Source: Rostratula benghalensis (Eukaryota; Chordata; Aves; Charadriiformes; Rostratulidae). Taken from it: a stretch of DNA of 64,000 bases. Position numbers and translations under genes: made by a program. The stretch lies in NCBI GenBank assembly GCA_013399305.1, contig VXAI01000021.1, positions 4,093,874 to 4,157,873 on the forward strand, given 5' to 3'. The notes under the pieces are model-generated. The model was not told the DNA's origin, made no database searches, and saw only the letters and a list, made by a program, of their open reading frames with translations. Positions 1-13,235 of this stretch are shown here, piece by piece (positions within the stretch are counted from its first letter, which is position 1; each line of letters opens with the position of its first letter).

Positions 1-3000
1 ATAATTAAAATCTGAACAGAACAAATTAAATGCTGATTATTTCATAAACAATTTCAGGCCTTGAATATTTCTTACCTCTCTTTATAGGAACAAACCAAGG
101 TATTTTGACAATGTATAGATGAAAAGATGTATTTTCTTAACCCTATATCCAGTTGTTTTCTAATGCCTAATGGTTGTGCTTAAAATTGCCACTGGAAAAT
201 CCAAGTGTGAAAAAACAACTAAAAAGCCAACCTCCCCTTCAAGCCTGCAAGGAGCAAATAAACGCTGTCTCTGCCTGCGAGGTGGCTTTCCTGTAATGCT
301 AATACTCACTGATCATAGGCAACATTTAATATTTTAGACACAAACCACTGCTCAGAGAGGGGCAGTGTTTCCTTCGCATCCTCTTTGCCTCCCTCCTTTA
401 CCCCCTTAAATTCACTTAATCAAAGTCATTTGAAGCATTTAATGGGTGTTTGCCACACTGATGAGAGAAAGACTACAGATGAACAACTCCGGTGATCATA
501 AAGGATTTCTTATTATTACTTGCAATAAAAACTATTACAATAAAAGATAAACTATTAACTAAAATATTACAAATGTTTTCAAGCAGTCATGTATTGAAGA
601 GCGCTGCAGGGAAGTTTCATACGTGATCTTGTTGAATGGGATTTTTTTTAAGGTTTCCACCATGGTTTGCATGCAATGTGAGGTTTAGCTTGTGCTGGCA
701 ACTGCAGTGCGAAGTCATAAGGACATGTGAGCATATGCTGGAGTCTGTCACCGCCTTCTCCCTTTGCTTATGCTACTAAGATTAAGTTAACAGACATGCA
801 CTACCATGTCCTGAAATTAACCTTTCTAGGCGCAGGTTTTTTGCTTGCTGCAGTACTGGATGGACAGCTAGACTCCTGGTTTTGAAGCAAAGACATTTTC
901 TGTATGATGATGCAACATCATTTATCAGTCAAATGTATTTGAATTTATAACATCCCTCCATGATCTTCTTCTGGAGACACTGTAGGTGTAGCGTATACCA
1001 AATGGGCAGTAACAGATTCCTGGACAGTGTAGCGGTATCAATAGCTTTTCAGTATTGCAGGCCAAGACCGTCTATTGAGAAAGAAAATTTCTTTAAGGAG
1101 AACTTGAAAAGATGAACCTAAAAGAATTCAGATAGTAAATGTGTGTGCACATATGGATGGTGTATACAATGGTATGACAATGCATGTAAGTATTTTGTAA
1201 AGATAGGATTAGTAAGTCTACAATGAACCTCAGATAATGTGATGAAAGATTTGTCTACTACATTGGCATTTATTAATAGGTAAACCAGTTGGTACTATCC
1301 ATTCACAGTCTCTGTAGTTCTCAGTAGTAAATTAACCGTTCTTCTCTTACACTCCCTACTGCCACTTTTTTAGAAAGGCTTCCATGTCAAAAGATTGTAC
1401 ACTGAAAAGTACCATCAGTACAATCACTTCATCTTCCTCTTCACTCTTTCCTGAGAAACTCTGTAGGGTGATGGCTGACTTTTTATTTAACCTCACTATT
1501 AAGTGTTCCAGCGCATGAATCTGTGCTTATGTCTGGCTCTTCTTACCCACCTTCACTAGATAAATGATATCTTGCTATGGCTATAATCATGAATTCATTA
1601 TGAGAGATAGTTTATGGTATTAAGCAGGTTGCAGTTAATAAATAGAACAATAGAAAAAAATGTAGTGGAAGAAACGTTCTGAAATCAGCTGGTTTGCACC
1701 CTCTTTCACTTTCCACTCAAAGCAGGGCCAACTGAAGTTAGATCATGGTGGTGCAGGTCACACTCTCAAGTTCTGAAGGAAGAGTAATGAAGAAACTGTT
1801 AGTAGAAATTGCCTGCCATTGGATTTATTTGTCTCAACACCAACAACAAAAGTATCTAAAATTAGCTGATGGCAGAATACTGGGTTAGATGGCTCAAACA
1901 ATTCCTCCAGTTTAAATGCTATGAAGAGGAAAATGGTTTTGTAGTACCAGAGTACCAGTGCTGGGATGTATTGAGCACTGTTTTGTATGACATTCTTTCC
2001 TTCTCCCAGTTATATCAATGAGAAGTTGTTTTCTGATCTGGTGATGGGACAGAGAAGAACTGTGTTCTGAGAATGTGGGAAAATGTACAAAAAGAGTAAT
2101 TAGAGCTAGTCAGAATGACTTAAACTAAGCTGTAAGCTAAAGTAATGGGAAATGTACAGATACAGGGAAAATATCCAGGTTTAACAAGTAAAAAATGAGT
2201 GAAATTTGCTTGAGGGTGAGAACATCACCACTGAGGTTAATGGTGAGCAGTGGTAGCAGCTGCCATGTCCATACTGTATTAAATTTGGAAATATTATAAC
2301 TATAAAAATTCTACAAAGGAACATATTCCATGTGGTAAATTTGAGTTCATACCATCTTCAATTTTGTAAGGCCCACTGGACAACAATTATACCAGGTAAA
2401 TATTATCAGATGGTCAAAATGTGAGACATGATGCTACGTGTGCTGAAAATCTGTCATGCTGCAATGTCTTTTAAACACAAGCTGAAAGAACAGTATAAAC
2501 TGCCAGTAAATACAAAACAAAATGAAAACAAACACTGCAGTGCATGACTTCCTGTGGGATTTGATATTAATCCCCACTTATGAGAAGTAGTCTGTACAAC
2601 ATATTTTCCCTAGGGGACTTGTGAGCTATCCAGCTAATCCTTATTCAAGGCATATGATTTGTATCCGGCAAGAAATCACGCAGAATTTTTTCAATCAGCT
2701 CCAAATATACAGGACTGATAATAAAGTCTGTGTAATCAGATTTAAAAAAAAAAAATAATCCTTGGAAAAACAGCTAAATATGTATATTTCATTATGCAAT
2801 GGTCACTGCTATAACTTTTAAACAAAGGTGCAATTTCAAATATCAGATTATCTTTTTCTTAGGTCTGTTTTCATTCAGTTCAATTCCTTTACGCTTTCAA
2901 TAATTTCTTATCCTGTTATTCCCTATAAATTTATTGAATACAAATCACAGATTAATTGTCCTCATCCGTTCTCTTTTTGCATCCTAGTGATGGATGTGCT

Positions 3001-6000
3001 GTCTGTGCTGGTTTTGAAGTCTCTTGTGTTTACCATCTGAACACAGTTGTTCCAGATTCCGTTTCTTATGCCTGATATGTTCTTTCTTCAATCCTTGGTG
3101 ACAGCATCTGTACTTTCCCCATCCTATGGAAGAGAAAAATAAAAAGCTTAGAAGAAGGTATTTAGACACTCTGCTATAGCACCTTCATCATATTTTTCAA
3201 GTCCAGGCACTGTTAGGCCAAGACTAAATACTGGAAAAAACATTTGTTCCTTTCTTCTTTGAATAGAATGATATTCAATAGCAACTAAAACTAACTTAAT
3301 TCTCTTAGTATGAGTACTGGAACTGTTGGATAAACCTATAAAAAATGGAACATTTCTGTCCCCTGTGAACAAAAAAAAGTGAAGTTCTCCGTTCTAATGG
3401 CTTGCCACCACAAAGCAGATCAGACAGGCTTAGCTGACATATTAGTTGGGGTTCAGTGCTTTCAAAAATGTCCTGTATTCATGAGATTGGAGAATGGCCT
3501 GTGTTAGCAATTAGATAACTTCCTAGGCTAAGGCTAGATGTGTTATTATTAGGCATTGTACATTTTTAGTTTGTGCAAAAGTCCCTAATTTACTTTTCAT
3601 GTTATGAGACTGGAACACAAAAATGCAAGATGTTACATACTTGTTACCTCTTGTAGTAACATGTACGTTGTACATATGCTGCAAATATTCCAAAGACTAA
3701 ATCTTGGCATGAGACTTCTGGTATGCTAAATATAGCGATTGTTCAGAATTTTTTTTTAAGAGTTCAAATTTGGTATGTTGCTGCTCATTTTAATACCCAT
3801 AAAGACGTGGAAAGGATATAGGGATATTTTAAGTTTTCCCAAAATGGTATTTCTTTGAGCAAGGTTTTCTATGCAGCTGGCAGCTCTTTTAGTTGTAGTG
3901 AGATGAGAACACTTGCAAAAAAATATTTCCTTGCTCATGCAACATAGGCTGAGTTTGTCAATCTATTTGAAAAAAAATCAGACTACTGATTTTAATTTTT
4001 TACTTAACTTGCATGGTTTTAACACACTAAGCATAGATAAATGCTGAATAACTTCAGAAAGGATGAACACTTTTGCCTTTTTGTGAACACAGAGGTACTC
4101 AAGATCTTTCATTAATCTCTTGAGGCTGTAGAGAATTTAGCAGCGTATTGCAGTTTTTAGGTGCTTAGAGTTAAAGCCTTAGTTCTGAGAAGAACTTACT
4201 GTGTGTTTGGGTGACTTGATTTGCGTATCTGTCAGTTTCTACATATATGTGAAGAATAATACTGGTTTTGTGTCTTTGATTTATTGGGTAGGGTAGGAGC
4301 ACATTTTATTCTATGTGGCTTTCTGTGGCGCTGGAAAGAGAATATTTTGACATTGTAGCCTATGTTTTTCTCATATTTGTTTAAGATGTGGGTTTGTTTT
4401 TTGTTCTTTGTGTATCTTCTAAAAGTGGCAGAATTTCAGAATCTGAAACCAGTGGTTTCCCCAGTTAATTTTGGGAATATGTCACAGAAGGTATGGTCCA
4501 TAAACTCCACTTTCTAACTGTTCACAAGACTGAACTACTATAATAGTTTTGCCTGTTAGCACAGTGTTTAGACTTCAGTTTGACATTTGCTGAGTCAGAA
4601 GGAGAAGTACTATCTGCTTTGTCCTTTCTGCTGCTGCACATAGCAGTCAATACATAGTGATCTCAGTTACTTACTGACCACATCTTCCAAAAGAAACATT
4701 CAAAGACATTGAGATGATCCTGGCTTCTTATTGTTAAATAGGTCAAGCTGTTACTGGGGAGTAAAATGCATTTATATTATGCATCAGACTTCTATTAACT
4801 TGGTCAGAATATAAATTCAGTGTTAGGTCTGTAAAATGTTCCAAGCCTTTAGCAGTTCTGTAAACATAAAACTCGTAGTTGGCTCAGGAAGCCCATAAAT
4901 TTTGTGAAAATCAGGAAAGTATGTGTGTGCCTACCAGTTGGGTTGCTATTAGTTGATGGGTTTGTTCCCTGACTGCTGGAAATTAAGTGTCATGAAACGA
5001 TCTTTGTCTCTGCCCAGGTGTTCAATTTGTATATTACACTTTGTTGTAGAAACCTCTCACTTTTGGTGTCATCTTTATATATTTGGTGGAGGTAGAAGGA
5101 CAAGGTGAGGAAGTAAAAGCAACAACACTTGCTGTCAATTCCAAGTAGTAAACTGCTACTTAGAGTATGGTTCCAAAACTGGAAATTTCGTTTCAAGTAG
5201 TGAATTAATCAGTGGCATCAGCAATGGTATTTGCTTTTCCAGGTACATAAAGTACTTAGCTAAGAAATGTTTCTTGTATGTTACACACTACAGTCTTAGT
5301 CCCAAACACTTTTCAAACACTCAATTCTTCTGATGATTTAACAACCTATACAACATTCTGAATGTCTAGAAAGAGAACCTATTTGTCCTCCACACACCGC
5401 CTCTCTAATGAAACAGAAACTAGTAGATGGAAATTCTGAGAACATGAGATTCTTGCCAATATGAGGTTGGACTCATACTGATGGTTAACTTGCTGAACAC
5501 CAGTAACATAAGAAGTGCCAAGACTATTTCCTCTTTTATACTGCATAATAAAAGTCCATCAGAGAATTCAAGGAGTGTTGCCTGCGCCTTTTGAATACTT
5601 AGACTTTTTTTGAGATCAACAGATAATCTTATGTGACCTAAAGGGCTTTGTATCCTTATTGGTAGGGTTGCAAAACATAGGTTGAAAAAGAGAACGACCT
5701 ATGTGGTATTGCTGTCTTACATATGAAGTTTAAATTACTTAGAAACAAGCATAAAAACTGTAGCATAAAATTTTTTGTCACTTACTAATTTGACTACTAA
5801 TAGGCAAGTTCAGTCTAATGTCTTACTGCAAATTTCAGGAGCCTGAACTGTTCTAAAAATGAACTCAATATATGGCTCCCTAAGGTACAGCTATTGTTAT
5901 AATCTCTCCTTCCTCCATCAGTAGAAACTTGAGCTCAGTAAAGTGTTTATTGTGTGTAAGCCATGTAATAAACACTTATATATATAAGAGCTACTAATGG

Positions 6001-9000
6001 ACCCAAATTTAAGAAGCCATATGGGTAATGGATCGTAAAGCAGATAGCTCTGTACCTCTGCCTGCTCCCAGTGTGCACTGAAATTCTTAAGGCTGCAGAA
6101 AGAGTTGTCTGTTGGCACAACTTTGTCAAAGTAATGCTGACCACTCTAGTGGAATCCTAACAAATTGAAATCATCTGGATGCACTGGCAGAAGCCAAAAA
6201 AATTATATTATACTACTTTTTCCAACAGCGTAACCAGACCACAACACTGGACCATGTGGGTGGCCTCACCCACTTACATATATGACACTTTTGGAAGTGA
6301 AATGGCTATGAAATCACTAACTGTTTTATCCTCTGTATAAAACAGCTAGTTTGTCTTAGTCACTTAACAGGCTATGATGAGCTATCTTTATGGCTAAGGT
6401 TTTCAAATTCAAGACAAGGAAAATTTGACAGTTGCTGTGCAGAGCTAGGCATCAGAGGACTTAACTTATAAAGCACTTGGATACAGGCTGTGTATAGAGA
6501 TGTTGATGTGCATACTTCTTAATGACTAACTAGTCTACTTGAACTGTGTTTTCCAGAAAAGCCATTTTCACTTGTGTTCTAGGTACAAGTTATTTGAAGA
6601 ATTAGGATAATCAATTAGGTAAATATTAGGTAAATATTTCTTTGCAGTTTTTCAAGTTGTGTACGTATCCCTGTCACAAAGAAAGAAGTAAACCCATATA
6701 TCTTCTTTTTCATTGGTATAAATTAAGGCTTATATTTATGTTAAGATCACTGGAAACGGGATTTGTCCCATTGTTTTAGATCTTGCAAGGAAAAAAATAA
6801 GCCTGTGGTGTTTGAATGCCTCTAATAAGAAAGAAATCCTTCACTGAATTCAGTGAAGGTTTTCAATGAAATCTCATAAATTCAACAAAATTCTCATTGA
6901 CAGGATATTAAGGGGGGCAAGCAGGGGCAGTTTCATTAGGAGTACTTAGTACATGCTTTGCAGAATAGACAATGAGTAGAAGCATCAGTTCACACTGAAT
7001 GCTTATAAAGGGCAATTGTTCAAGTAGAAAAAAAAGTGGATGTTAAAAGCAGTGGATAAAATTAAAAAGAGATTCCTTCTTCCTGAGAAATTTATATGAC
7101 TTTATATTGTATCATATTACATCATATTATACTATTATAATTCTTGTAACATGGAATAACTCCAATGAGATAAAGCAACCTGAAACCCACAGAACATTCA
7201 GTATTACATAACAAAATCCTGTTTCTTGTTCTTCAGCCCATCACAATATAAATTGCCAAATTTCTGTGCTATCATTTCTTATCAAATGTTCATCTGATGA
7301 CCATGGATTTTATGGATGTTTACATTAATGATTTGTTCTAGCATCTTTCTAATACTTTTTTGCATCATTTGGATTTTAAGAATTGATTTTTTTTCATGCA
7401 TTTGTCCTGCAGCTGCAACACTATGCCTCTATCAATTGGTATTTACGTGCAAAATGTGCAGCAAGAAATTGATGGATGCCACGTGTGCCCAATAACGGCA
7501 AAGAAGGAGGAAAAAAGTAGCATAAAACACCCTAATAGGAGATTTAAATCAGAACTGCCTCAGGAGAGAACAGTTTCCTCCTTCAGTAGCAGCCTTAACT
7601 CTTGATCATAGTGCAGCCAAGACACATCCCCAGAAACACAGTGACTGAGTGTTGAACAGTGTTACATCTCTTTTATGAAAAACATTCTCTGAAAAGCTTG
7701 CATAAACACAAGCACACATGTTCAACTAAACTATTTTTTGGCATTCTCACAGTATTTGTTGACTCATTTGGATTTTTGCACGTGTGTAGCTCTTTAACTT
7801 CCATGCTTCTTGTACTGTAGGCAGGTTTGGATTTTTCTTTCCATATTGTCTGTGATTCATGAATTTCCAGAATGAGCCTATACAAAAGTTAGTTTTCAAT
7901 GGTTGTCATTAAAATGTCGATGCATGATAGCTGGTTTTTGCAATATTTTTATAATTTTGTTAAAAGCTAAATATTAACAATAGTTACTCTACATTAGTAT
8001 GTGTGCTATTACAATTACCATGATGTGTTACTACGTATTAGCAATGATAAAAGTATTGGTTATATTATATAGGATGAGATTATGTATAAGATTTAACATT
8101 GTAGCCCTTTATACACTTAAAGCAGGAATTAAATTTCCTTGCTTTCTATTGCATAAAATGTGTACAGTTGTGAATGTTTTGAGTGTCTTTAATGAAAGCA
8201 TAATTTCTTTATACAGTCATATCAAGCGTCTATCTTATTAACTATATGAGACTTTTTCCTTTTTTCTTCTTGTAAAGAATCCAAATATAGCCCCTCCCAA
8301 ACCCCCATTGTTTGCCAGATGTTAACAACAGCAGCAGACAAGGATTCAGGAAATCCAGAACCAGTTCCCAGAAGTGCCAGTCATCTGATTGTACAGCTTG
8401 TTTTGGTTCTTTCTCTCACTTTTAGGTTCCTTGCTATCTTTTTCTTTCTTTGCCTTGCCACTGAAATGTTTTCAGTGTGGAGATTCTTTCCAGAACGTGT
8501 TCAGACAGTATATATTGCAGCTGGGTCCCAACCTTCATTTGGGCCTATAAACCCAACTGCTTCAAATCTTTCTTAAATGACTTTGCACGTGTATTTTCAG
8601 GAAGAGAAAAATACGAATGATGCTATTACCCCTCCATTGTCGCTGCTTTAGAAGTCCTTCTGTGATCTTTTAGAAATGCAGGCATAGACTGTATTTCAAG
8701 GAATTCCAAGTAAGGAGAAGATTAATAAAGCCTTCCAGGATTAGGTTATCCTTGGTTTATTAGAACAATTATTTTTTTTTTAAATTTCCCTATGACAAGC
8801 TGTTGCCTGATTTCAAGGTGGTGCTACACTCGCACAGAAGTAGCCCAATACTTTGGTTCTGCTCAGTAGTAAATGATCACTTAATTTTTCTCCCACAGAT
8901 CAACCACTTTGAAATATTGGATATGTAAGGTACATAGATATATCCCATAGAGTTTATTATGTATTTTAATATTCAGACTTCCTCTCTTGTATTCTAGGTG

Positions 9001-9924
9001 TGGCAGTTCAAGGTATTCAGTAGATTTAGTAGAGGAGGGCAAGTTAAAAAGGAAGTTTTCTTGGTTATGGCACAAGATTGTTGTCTTTTACCACAGCATT
9101 TTCATCATATCTGAATCAAGCTATGCTTTTCAGGAGTTACTATACGCCCATCTTCTTTTTTTGGGTCTAACTTGGTGCTTTCGTCTGCTGAAGTATGCAT
9201 CGTTGCAAATGACTGAGTGATATATAACACTAAATAACCTCGAACTTCAGATATGGAACTAATGTAGGATGGATACCTTTGATCTCTGTGCTATAGTCCT
9301 CATCTTTGAGAGTTGATAATATTCTTTTAACTCATTGACATGTATTAATGTGAAACCCTGGAATACTGTAATGATAAGTATCACCAAAAGTCTTTTTCAA
9401 AACTTGGATGGTATTCTATATGGTCAGAGGCAGTACACTGAACAACAAGGAGAAAATCTGCTGCAAAAATACTCTTTTGTATTTGATGTATGGTTTTGTG
9501 GAAAAAAGTGACAAGTGACATTTTAAGAAAGAAGGCTGAATTAAGATTATCCAGGAAACTTTCATACTGTTATTTATAGCTTTGAGGTCTTGAAATTTAG
9601 CCCTAGTAATACCTTTTAATGCAGTTACTTAGAATAAATACACAAACAAGATGATTTTCTCCATTTCTGATTATTATATTCAGAAAGTTGTTAAATGTAT
9701 GTTACTGAGGAAAGACAATAAATATATTTGAGATAATGTAGATATATTTTTAATTGCTATTTCTGTTGCTATTTATATGTTCAATTTGCCAGGAGTATGT
9801 ATATAAGTAGAAAAGAATGTCAACGCCTGAAGTGGCAATTCCAAGTAACAATAGGTTTTTCAAATGTACTGTTCTGGTGTTGATAAATCTGAATCTCTGT
9901 CTAAATCTGTATGGATTCAGTGAT
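1..9924. other. AT-rich non-coding DNA, no gene recognised
   Basis: All open frames here are short (85 codons or fewer), have no recognisable domain and show AT-driven composition, so none is called as a gene. The stretch contains scattered homopolymer runs (for example A runs near 2742), a palindrome at 6833-6864 and an ATT/ATC-rich patch near 7100-7140. The block at about 230-620 mixes moderate GC with TAAT-type motifs and reads like a possible conserved non-coding element, but one sequence alone cannot show conservation. No CR1 tail octamers or reverse transcriptase words were seen. Confidence 0.6.
6833..6864. repeat. Perfect 22-bp palindrome in a 32-bp imperfect one
   Basis: The core at 6838-6859 equals its own reverse complement, with half-site CCTTCACTGAA and an EcoRI-like GAATTC centre. 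After one mismatched pair (6837/6860) four more pairs match outward. It lies in AT-rich DNA with no gene beside it. It could be a chance cruciform-prone site or the centre of a decayed DNA transposon; no flanking terminal repeats were found. Confidence 0.8.
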
Positions 9925-11411
9925 GCCATCAGCAACCTTGCATCTCAAGTACACCAATGCCACACATGAGGACAAAATATGGCTCCTAGGAGTGGAATGT
10001 TGGAATGGAAAGATGTAGACTCTTCAGGAAGGACAGGCAGGGGAGATAAGGAGGGGATGTTGCCATCTGTGTCAATGACCAGCTGGAGCTTCGCCTGGGA
10101 ATAGATGAGGAGCTGACTGAGAGCTTGTGGGTCAGGATTAAAGGGAGGGCAGGGACAGGTGACGTTACAGTGAGGGTCTGCTACAGACCACCCAACCAGG
10201 AAGATCAAGTGGATGAGGCCCTCTATAGCCAGGTAAGATCAGCCTTACATTAACAAGCACTGGTCCTCATGGGGGACTTCAACCACACCAATATCTGCTG
10301 GAGGGACAATACAACAGGACATAAGCAATCCAGGGCGTCCCCGGAATGCGGTGATGGTAACTTCTTTCTCCAAGTGATAGAGGAGCCAATGAAGAGACGT
10401 GCCATGATGGACCTTGTTCTCATAAATGAGGCTAGTGTGGAATATCAAGCCTAAGGGCAATCTTGTCCCTCCAGACTTCAGGAGAGCCTCTTCAGGGATC
10501 TGCTTGCTAGAGCAACATGGAGTAAGCCCTGGAGAGAAGGGAGGCCCAAGAAAGCTGGGATCACCTCCTCCAACCTCAGGAGCAATGTATTCCAACAAAG
10601 AGGAGGTCAGAAGGATGGCATGGATGAACAAGAGCTCCTGCACAATCTCAGACAGAAAAAGGAAGCCTGCAAAGGGTGTAAGCAAGGATGGGTAGCCTGG
10701 GAGGAATACAGAGAAATTTTCCAAGCAGCCAGGGATCAGGTTAGAAACACTAAAGCCCAGGTAGAGTTAAATCTGTCCAGGGACAGATCAAGGGCCAAAA
10801 GAAAAGCTTCCATAGGCATGACATTTACAAAAGGAGGATTTCCTACTCAGGAAGGAAACAGGAGATGTGGTCACCTGGGACATGTAGAAGGCCGAGCTGC
10901 TCATCTTTTTTGCCTTAGTTTCCACCTGCAAGTACTCTTACCACACTGTCACAAAAGACAAAGGCAGGGACTGGGTCAATCCCTGCACACAGGATGGAGT
11001 AATCCCAAGCATAAATACAGGTTGGGCAGAGAATGGATTGTGAGCAACCCTGAGGAGAAGGACTTGCGGGCATTGGTTGATGAGAGGCTCAGCATCACCC
11101 AGCAATGCACACTCACAGACCAGAATGCCAAGTGCACCTTGGGATGCATCAAAAAAGCTTAGCCAGTAGGTGATTCTGTCCCTCTACTCTGTTCTGGTGA
11201 GACCTCACCTGGAGCATTGCATCCAGCTCTTGAGCTCCCAACATAAGAAGGACATGGACTTGTTGGAGCAAGTCCAGGCAGAGGAGGGCCATGGAGATGA
11301 TCAGAGGGCTGGAGCACCTCTCCTGTGAGGACAGGCTGGGAGGAGAGTTGGGTTGTTCAGGCTGGAGAAGAGGAGGTTCCAAGGAGACCTTACAGCAGCC
11401 TTCCAGCACCT
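9925..11411 (+). mobile_element. CR1 LINE, chimeric and broken: endonuclease half joined to RT C-terminus
   Basis: This is a non-LTR retrotransposon remnant encoding pieces of CR1 ORF2. Near 10269 the plus strand reads MGDFNHTNICW, the conserved GDFN box of the apurinic-like endonuclease. The later SDH catalytic box is missing: after VLINEASVEYQA (ending in a stop) the text resumes in the linker (DFRRA near 10473). The linker continues as [11 protein letters not shown] and [18 protein letters not shown] in shifted frames. At 10980/10981 the sequence jumps from the linker to the C-terminal reverse transcriptase text [15 protein letters not shown], so the palm with its FADD box is absent. CR1 similarity ends near 11411, before the normal 3' tail. 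CR1 copies are usually cut at the 5' end, so loss of the 3' end points to later rearrangement. Frameshifts and stops show it cannot make an active protein. The 5' limit is approximate (within about 20 bases). Confidence 0.9.
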
Positions 11412-11675
11412 AGACACCTTTCCTGTGTTTCTTTCCCAACTTCCTATGAAACATTTAAAGACAATCCATGTGCTTCTTCTGCCTGAAATTAATTTGAAAA
11501 ATATAAGACAGTCCATCCTGCTTATCCACGTTTAGCATGAAACCCACAAGATCAAACAATTAGAATTGCATCTCAAATGCATGTGTTTTCTAAGTGAATT
11601 TAAATGTAACCTTGATTGTCTCCTCCTTTATGTTTGAATTCTAACTCTGTGTGAACAGTGCTTAGATCAGGGCAT
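10981..11675 (+). repeat. Left arm of a 695-bp inverted duplication
   Basis: Positions here and in 16350-17044 pair as x + y = 28025 across the full length with no gap. Three open frames of 60, 71 and 86 codons inside one arm translate identically in the other, and I saw no mismatch on direct reading. About 430 bases are CR1 and the last 264 are unique flanking DNA, so this is not just two CR1 insertions. Matching stops sharply: outside 10981 the next bases differ from the partner, and inside after 11675 this arm continues GAAATATTT while the partner reads CTAAACCAC. It could be a real duplication or an assembly artefact. Confidence 0.93.
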
Positions 11676-12169
11676 GAAATATTTCCAATTTCATCCTGCC
11701 TTTACTGAAATTATCATGATCCTACCAATTTAAGAGCAAAATAAGGTTCATTATTTACTGTTTCCATACTTTGTGTTTTACTCATTCATCCTGACACAAC
11801 TATCAACAGAATTTTGTTACCTCACACAAACTCAATTCTTAAAGACTAAAGGACTTGTGCACTTATAGCAATTGCCTTAAAGGCGTTTTTATTTCATGCT
11901 TATAAAAGATTACCTTGGCTTTGAAAACTTGATGTCACTATACAAGGTTATTTATTTACATTCCTACTTAAAATTAAATTATATTTGTGGATGCAAATGC
12001 ACTATGGGGGAGGGTTTAAAAAACTGGCAAGTAAATCCTAGTGCACTCAGAGGTGGAAATTATTATCCATTTATCCATAATGATTAACAGTTAAAATGCA
12101 CTCTCTGCTGTTCCCTGTGTCTCAGGAAGAACAGAAGCTTTTGTTTTCCTGAAATAAAAAGCTACATCT

Positions 12170-12198
12170 CTTTTAAGGCACAGTAAATGCCTTAAAAG
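12170..12198. repeat. Short hairpin, 11-bp perfect stem
   Basis: CTTTTAAGGCA at 12170-12180 is the reverse complement of 12188-12198, with a 7-base loop. Outward the pairing continues weakly with G-U type pairs. No gene lies beside it; it may be chance in AT-rich DNA. Confidence 0.75.
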
Positions 12199-12536
12199 GG
12201 GGGCACATCACTCTCCTGGCACAAAGCCAGAGAAATTTAAAATACACCCATCACATACTAAAGAGCAAGTTAAATCCATGAGCCTTCTTCGTGAGACATT
12301 AACACAAATACAGGTTGAAAAGATATGAAATTATACTTTCTGTATATGTATTAACTTGTATAAGGTGTTGCAGAAGAGGTACATATAAGATTTAAATATC
12401 ACCTCTAAAATCTGGATGTTTATAAAGAAGAGCATGATAAGCAGTTCCAAGGGCAGGGACAGGCCTTAATAAGATGGCACAGCATCACCTATTTTAGAAG
12501 CAACATTTTTTAATGCAAGAATAAACCAATTTAAAA

Positions 12537-12582
12537 AAAACAACCAACCAACCAACCAAAAAAACCCCAAAAACCCAACAAA
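12537..12582. repeat. AACC/A-rich simple repeat
   Basis: Several tandem AACC units after an A run, grading into AAAACCCC-like units. Ordinary microsatellite. Confidence 0.85.
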
Positions 12583-13182
12583 CACCTGAAAAATATAACC
12601 AGATGACTTTGGAAGTGTTTAACCATCTGTAAGAAAAACAAAGAAATCCCATTGCAAATAGAAATGAGCCATCATACAACATCAGAGCAGAGCCACTTGC
12701 CCAACTGGTATTATAAGGATCTCTTGGCACTTGCAAGGAAGAGAGGATAGGTTTGATTTGGTTTTTGTGTTTTTTTACAGAATGATTTTGCCTTTTTTTT
12801 ATTTAGGCTTCACACTTTTCCTGGGGCCTCTGGGCTCCTGTCCAGGCCAAGATACTTCACAATTGACTTTGATTTTCTGAGGTAAGTGATCTGTCACTTT
12901 CAGAGCAGTTATAGGAGGGGTCAGGAGGGAGGTGGCGCGGTATGGCCTCACTCTGGCTCCTGCCTCTCTGACATTGTACAAGCTAATGCAATGTGAAGTA
13001 GCACGTCTAAATAGCCTGTCAAGCTTTTTTGATGTTAGCAAACCCACAGATGGGATTCATTTCCACACTGTTCAAAAAACGTAAACGATACAAGGACATT
13101 AAAGAGCATTAAACTACTTGATGACATTTTGGTCACATTAATGAAAAGTGGCATTTATAAACTACTACAAAATGGTGGGGGC

Positions 13183-13235
13183 TGGGGAAAGAGGAGGGAA
13201 AGAGAGGAAAGGAGAAGTGAGGAGGGGAAAGGAAT
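13183..13235. repeat. Purine-rich tract
   Basis: The plus strand is almost entirely A and G (GGGGAAAGAGGAGGG-like units) apart from one or two pyrimidines. Such tracts can form triplex DNA; no partner gene is visible. Confidence 0.7.

Noticed and set aside
10245..10724. 159-codon minus-strand open frame
   Set aside because: It lies over the plus-strand CR1 endonuclease and linker; the real coding signal (GDFN box, linker words) is on the plus strand.
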